A DNA stretch of 64,000 nt from Candidatus Neomicrothrix sp. UBA881 (GTDB taxonomy: Bacteria; Actinomycetota; Acidimicrobiia; Acidimicrobiales; MedAcidi-G1), in NCBI GenBank assembly GCA_002294285.1, contig DBFL01000087.1, positions 19,972-83,971 of the forward strand, given 5' to 3'. The number at the start of each line of letters is the position of its first letter. Within the stretch, counting starts at the first letter, position 1. The translations under genes and the position numbers were made by a program. Shown here one piece after another: positions 60,233 to 64,000 of the stretch. The notes under the pieces were generated by a model, which was not told where the DNA came from, did not search any database, and was given only the letters and a program-made list of their open reading frames with translations.

Positions 60233-61801
60233 TCAGATCCGAGTTTTTCTTTCACCCCAATACTGATCTTTGAGAAGGCGCTTATACAACTTTCCGGTTG
60301 GGTGTCTTGGCAATTCCTCTCTAAAGTCAACGCTCCTTGGACACTTCAAATCTGCAAGGTGCGAACGACAATACGCAATTAGTTCTTTCGCTAGATCCTG
60401 GCCTGCTTTTTTAGGATCAATTAGTTGAACTACTGCTTTCACTTCTTCACCAAATTCATCATTAGGGACACCTATAACTGCAACATCGTAAACATCCGGA
60501 TGCATTGTCAAAATATTTTCTGCTTCTTGTGGGTAAATATTTACTCCTCCTGAAATGATCATGTGAGCCTTTCGGTCAGTTAGATACAGGAACCCATCTT
60601 CATCAACACGACCTATGTCTCCTAGCGTGCTTAAATCTTCTCCAATTCGTGATGAAGCTGTTTTCTCTGGGTCGTTGTGATACTCGAATCTTGAATCACT
60701 CCGAAAATAAACATTACCTTCTTCCCCAACAGGAATTTCATTTCCCTCATCATCAACTATTACAAGTTCGCCTAGTAGGGATTTACCCACTGATCCTTGA
60801 TGACTAAGCCAGTCTTCTGAGTTGATGTAAGTAAAGCCATTACCTTCAGTTCCAGCATAATATTCGTGTAAAATCGGGCCCCACCAATCAATCATTTGCT
60901 TCTTTACCTCAATCGGGCAGGGAGCGGCCGCGTGTATAACCGTCTTCAAAGAAGTTGTATTATATTTCTCACGAACTTCTTCTGGTAGTTTCAGCATCCG
61001 AACGAACATCGTAGGAACCCATTGGCTAGCAGTCACACCATTTGCCTCAATTGCAGCTAATGCCCCCTCAGGGTCAAATTTCTCCATAACGACTACCGTC
61101 GCCCCGATACGATGCGCTGCCATGCAAAATCTGAGCGGAGCTGCATGATAGAGAGGGGCAGGCGAAAGATATACAGCATCACTTTCAATTCCAAATACCG
61201 CTCTAAACAAAATCGCTTGGGGCGATGGACTCCCCAAAGGAACATCCGGGGCCTTGACTTTTACTCCTTTTGGAAGACCTGTAGTGCCGGATGAGTAGAG
61301 CATGTCTTGGCCTTCAACTCTGCCTAATCTAGGTTCTTTCGAAACACTCTCAATTGCGTCTTCTAAAGAGGTATAACCAGTTAATTCGCCACCAATTGAG
61401 AACTTTTCTTGAACTGCTGTATCAGAAAAATTCATTTGTTCTGCTGTGTCTCTAACACCAACTGAAGTTATGAAGACGCGTGCTCCACAATCTTTCACTA
61501 TGTAACTCATTTCCTCATCTGTTAGACGAGAACTTATTGCCGTGTAATACAGGCCTGCATAATGAGCTCCCCAAGCCAAAGGCAGAAAATCAATCGTGTT
61601 TTCCAAACAAAAAGCAACATGATCCCCTGCGTTAAGACCCAAACTAACGAAAAGATTAGCTATACGATTCGCCTTTTCATCTAACTCAAAATAAGTCATC
61701 TCTTCACCTGAACCGGTCATAACTATCGCAATTCGTTCAGGTTCGTTTTTTGCCCAAGTCCCTGGAAACTCAAGTTGATTCTGATCGTTTTTCTGTTCCA
61801 T
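60233..61801 (-). CDS. Acyl-CoA synthetase (AMP-forming, FadD family)
   Basis: 522 residues of the ANL superfamily: P-loop MLYSSGTTGLPKGVKVK, HEYYAGTEGNGFTYIN (A5-like), GDIGRVDEDGFLYLTDRKAHMIISGGVNIYP with the hinge, and the catalytic Lys near the end in PRHPTGKLYKRLLKD. It activates a carboxylic acid with ATP and CoA. The substrate may be a steroid acid or fatty acid, but no feature of the pocket can be read. TAGTTT ends six bases before its ATG. Confidence 0.92.
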   Translation of the reverse strand: MEQKNDQNQLEFPGTWAKNEPERIAIVMTGSGEEMTYFELDEKANRIANLFVSLGLNAGDHVAFCLENTIDFLPLAWGAHYAGLYYTAISSRLTDEEMSYIVKDCGARVFITSVGVRDTAEQMNFSDTAVQEKFSIGGELTGYTSLEDAIESVSKEPRLGRVEGQDMLYSSGTTGLPKGVKVKAPDVPLGSPSPQAILFRAVFGIESDAVYLSPAPLYHAAPLRFCMAAHRIGATVVVMEKFDPEGALAAIEANGVTASQWVPTMFVRMLKLPEEVREKYNTTSLKTVIHAAAPCPIEVKKQMIDWWGPILHEYYAGTEGNGFTYINSEDWLSHQGSVGKSLLGELVIVDDEGNEIPVGEEGNVYFRSDSRFEYHNDPEKTASSRIGEDLSTLGDIGRVDEDGFLYLTDRKAHMIISGGVNIYPQEAENILTMHPDVYDVAVIGVPNDEFGEEVKAVVQLIDPKKAGQDLAKELIAYCRSHLADLKCPRSVDFREELPRHPTGKLYKRLLKDQYWGERKTRI

Positions 61802-61807
61802 GTTTCA

Positions 61808-61813
61808 AAACTA
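61808..61813 (-). promoter_or_regulatory. -10 box TAGTTT of the acyl-CoA synthetase gene
   Basis: TAGTTT, six bases (TGAAAC), then ATG 61801, in the divergent space shared with the CitE-type gene. Confidence 0.5.
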
Positions 61814-61909
61814 ATAGAAGATAATCTTGTGAATAAAGTCGAAGTTCTTAGGAAGAAGGACTTTTTGACGTCAAACTGTGTTATGGGGAATTTCTCTTCT
61901 ACTGAACTG

Positions 61910-62749
61910 ATGTTTAAAAGCTTTCTTTTTGCGCCTGGAAACAAAGAAAAAGTTTTATCAAAATTGCCAAGAAGCAAACCTGGCGCTTCAATAATCGACC
62001 TTGAAGATTCAGTCCCTTTTGGTGAGAAAGAAAATGCGCGCAAAATAACTAGGTCAGCCATAATCGAATTGAATGAAAAAGCATCGGAAATGGCTCTTTA
62101 CGTAAGAATAAATGCTTTTGGAACAGAACATTTTCATGAAGACATTTCAAATGCAGTTTCAGACGTTTTGACCGGAGTTGTCGTACCAAAAATTTCTTCA
62201 CGAGATGAAGTTGATCAAATCTCTGCTGCACTTTCTGATCTAGGCTTCGGGAGTCTTCCGATCATGGCTGGTTTGGAAACTGTTTCAGGTTTATTTAACG
62301 CTCATGAAATATCTACACATCCTAAAGTTAGTTGGTGCTATTTCGGAGCTGAGGATTATGTAGCTGACCTAGGTGGAGTAAGAAGGCCAGATAACCGTGA
62401 AGTGCTTTTCGCTCGCTCACAGATTTCTCAAGCGGCAAGACTGGGGGAAATTTATGCGATCGATATGGTTGTTTCAGATTTCAAAGATGAGAAAAGGTTC
62501 TTAGAAGAGGCCGCTGAAGCTAGGTCACTGGGCTTTACAGGAAAATTGTGCATACATCCGGATCAGGTAAGTCTGGCTAATAAAGCTTTCAAACCTACTG
62601 AAGAAGAATTTAAATGGGCTTTGGAGATAGTAGAAGCTTTCGAAGATGCCCTTGAAAGAGGTGAGGCTTCAATAGCAGTCGGTAGCGAAATGATAGACGA
62701 GCCAATATATAAGAGAGCTCTAACGACAATCAAAATGATGCAGGAATAA
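61910..62749 (+). CDS. HpcH/HpaI aldolase, CitE / malyl-CoA lyase family
   Basis: 279 residues from ATG 61910, where the family opening KSFLFAPGNKEKV begins; ATG 61883 and GTG 61829 are other in-frame options with no conserved sequence. Metal and substrate residues: IIDLEDSVPFGEKENAR, GVVVPKISS, a Glu in MAGLETVSGL, YFGAEDYVADLGGVR and KLCIHPDQV. Enzymes of this type cleave citryl-, malyl- or methylmalyl-CoA. It lies opposite the acyl-CoA synthetase and 10 bases before the LLM gene. Confidence 0.82.
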   Translation: MFKSFLFAPGNKEKVLSKLPRSKPGASIIDLEDSVPFGEKENARKITRSAIIELNEKASEMALYVRINAFGTEHFHEDISNAVSDVLTGVVVPKISSRDEVDQISAALSDLGFGSLPIMAGLETVSGLFNAHEISTHPKVSWCYFGAEDYVADLGGVRRPDNREVLFARSQISQAARLGEIYAIDMVVSDFKDEKRFLEEAAEARSLGFTGKLCIHPDQVSLANKAFKPTEEEFKWALEIVEAFEDALERGEASIAVGSEMIDEPIYKRALTTIKMMQE

Positions 62750-62759
62750 AGGAAGCAAC

Positions 62760-63704
62760 ATGTCAAACTTAGTTCCCGAAGGTGAGGCTTTCTACGGGAT
62801 TCAATTACCAATTCAAACTCTTACACAAACTTTGGCGGATCCTTGGGAAAAAGAAGCTGGACCTAATGAACTTATTTCAGTTGCTAAAGCGGCTGAATCA
62901 GCTGGTCTTGACTTTGTGGGTGTGTGTGATCATGTTGCAATTCCCGATGATAAATACTCCGCTCATATGACCACGACTTGGTATGACCCTGTGGCAACAC
63001 TTTCATGGATAGGAGCCAACACAGAAAGAATTCACCTTCTCTCAGTCGTGTGGATTGCCGCTTATCGCCATCCACTGATTTCAGCTAGTTCATTTGGAAC
63101 CTTGTCTCACCTTTCAAGCGGTCGTGTCATTTTAGGACTAGGGGCTGGACATGTGGAAGGAGAATTCAAAGCATTAAATGTGGATTTCTCTAAACGGGGA
63201 TCGATCTTGGATGAAAGTATTGACGTTATAAGAAACGCGTTTACTGACGAATATTCAACACATAATGGGAAGCATTTTCAGTTCCAATCTGTTGGTGTAG
63301 GTCCACAACCGCCGGGAAATGACATGCCTATTTGGATTGGAGGTGCTGGTCCAGCAGCATGGCGCCGTGTTGGAAAACGAGGCGACGGTTACATCCCGAT
63401 GGGTAATCCGAGAGAGCAATACAAGGAAATAATTGAAACTATTCAACAAACAGCTGCTGACTCAGGAAGGCAAAACGCAAGCTTTGATATAGGCATAATG
63501 CCACCATGGTCATATATAGGCGAAGTTCCTGAGGATCTACCGCCAGCAGGTTTAACAGGTTCTCCTGAAAAAATTGCTGAACACCTAAGAGCTGATCGCG
63601 ACGCTGGAGCAAATGTTTTTCATCTAAAATTCCGCAGTCGTACTCTTAATGAATATATTGAACAGTTGAGTATTTTCGGTGAAGAAGTAAAACCTTTGCT
63701 TTAG
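62760..63704 (+). CDS. LLM-class flavin/F420-dependent oxidoreductase
   Basis: 314 residues with the luciferase-like TIM barrel: GLDFVGVCDHVAIPD near the start, WIGANTERIHLLSVVWIAAYRHP, SSGRVILGLGAGHVEGEFKALN, and MPIWIGGAGPAAWRRVGKRGDGYIP. Actinobacterial members usually use coenzyme F420. Ribosome-binding site AAAGGAAG. The substrate is not known. Confidence 0.85.
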   Translation: MSNLVPEGEAFYGIQLPIQTLTQTLADPWEKEAGPNELISVAKAAESAGLDFVGVCDHVAIPDDKYSAHMTTTWYDPVATLSWIGANTERIHLLSVVWIAAYRHPLISASSFGTLSHLSSGRVILGLGAGHVEGEFKALNVDFSKRGSILDESIDVIRNAFTDEYSTHNGKHFQFQSVGVGPQPPGNDMPIWIGGAGPAAWRRVGKRGDGYIPMGNPREQYKEIIETIQQTAADSGRQNASFDIGIMPPWSYIGEVPEDLPPAGLTGSPEKIAEHLRADRDAGANVFHLKFRSRTLNEYIEQLSIFGEEVKPLL

Positions 63705-63741
63705 AGTCGAGTTGTAATATGAGAGAGACTAGGTCTACTAA

Positions 63742-64000
63742 ATGAAAGAAATCGACGAAAAAACCCAACAGGCTCTATTACTTTTTAACAGAAGAGCGGA
63801 AGCAGCTGAGAAAGAACTAGAGGCCTCTGCAAAAATAAAAAGAGCCGAAAAAGCTAAGGACGAAGCTGTCATAGCACTTCAAAAAGCTAAAGATAGTGGA
63901 GCAGAACCAGAAGTAGTAGCTGAAGCTGAAGCTTTATGGAGAAATGCTTTAGATACTTGGCAAAAACTGCGCGATGGAGAAGAAACACCAGAAGAAACAC
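63742..64000 (+). CDS. Coiled-coil protein, 3' end outside window
   Basis: 86 codons are visible from ATG 63742 to the window end without a stop. The sequence is rich in Ala, Glu and Lys with heptad-like spacing (RRAEAAEKELEASAKIKRAEK, LQKAKDSGAEPEVVAEAEALW), so a coiled coil is likely. No family recognised. TAGGTC ends six bases before the ATG, close to the leaderless box. Identity must come from the part beyond the window. Confidence 0.6.
   Translation, partial: MKEIDEKTQQALLLFNRRAEAAEKELEASAKIKRAEKAKDEAVIALQKAKDSGAEPEVVAEAEALWRNALDTWQKLRDGEETPEET

Overview
The window reads as chromosomal DNA from a marine, probably uncultured actinobacterium of the Acidimicrobiia type. The evidence is a WhiB iron-sulfur regulator, an actinobacterial-type inositol-3-phosphate synthase, a PASTA-domain Ser/Thr kinase, class II fructose bisphosphatase (GlpX), an F420/flavin LLM oxidoreductase, a MurA with Asp in place of the catalytic Cys, and many acyl-CoA genes, all in fairly AT-rich, tightly packed DNA. 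Placement below phylum is inference. No rRNA, tRNA, CRISPR array, insertion sequence or phage gene was seen, and no stretch over 300 bases lacks a gene.

Layout. 1-10.6 kb is a lipid/steroid block. A leftward operon ipdA-ipdB-ipdC, two acyl-CoA dehydrogenases, a thioesterase, a phosphatase and azlCD lies opposite a short-chain dehydrogenase and a metallo-hydrolase; ipdF and another dehydrogenase follow. IpdA, IpdB, IpdC and IpdF are the enzymes that open the last steroid rings (C and D) in mycobacteria. 10.6-22 kb holds an epimerase, an NTF2-like protein, a Nudix hydrolase, a CtpE-like P-type ATPase, WhiB, a MaoC-type dehydratase, a CaiB-type CoA-transferase, a peroxiredoxin, an aldehyde dehydrogenase, an O-methyltransferase and a thiolase. 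22-28 kb is branched-chain amino-acid synthesis (ilvD, ilvB, ilvN, ilvC) with a leader-peptide attenuator. 28-48 kb is housekeeping: MATE exporter, gatCAB, PASTA kinase, ligA, mnmA, cysteine desulfurase, rhomboid, NifU-like protein, murA, MFS exporter, desaturase, glpX. 48.6-56.3 kb is the complete F-type ATP synthase operon, followed by a WecA-type transferase, glyA, inositol-phosphate synthase, an acyl-CoA synthetase, a CitE-type lyase and an LLM oxidoreductase.

The main observations beyond routine annotation are: (1) the peroxiredoxin at 17967-18434 has an in-frame TGA exactly at the peroxidatic cysteine, with a bacterial-SECIS-like hairpin after it, so it is probably a selenoprotein that would normally be called as a truncated 110-residue ORF; (2) about thirteen genes carry a TANNNT box ending exactly six bases before the start codon, which points to widespread leaderless transcription, and this rule identifies an ATT start codon for the MATE exporter; (3) an unannotated 11-residue ilv leader peptide (28176-region neighbour at 26348-26383) is followed by attenuator hairpins; (4) a 42-bp near-perfect palindrome overlaps both start codons of a divergent gene pair; (5) ATP synthase subunit b has a signal peptide and a His-rich outer domain.

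Convergent genes meet with gaps of 17 bases or less, or overlap, at all thirteen such junctions, which indicates a streamlined genome.
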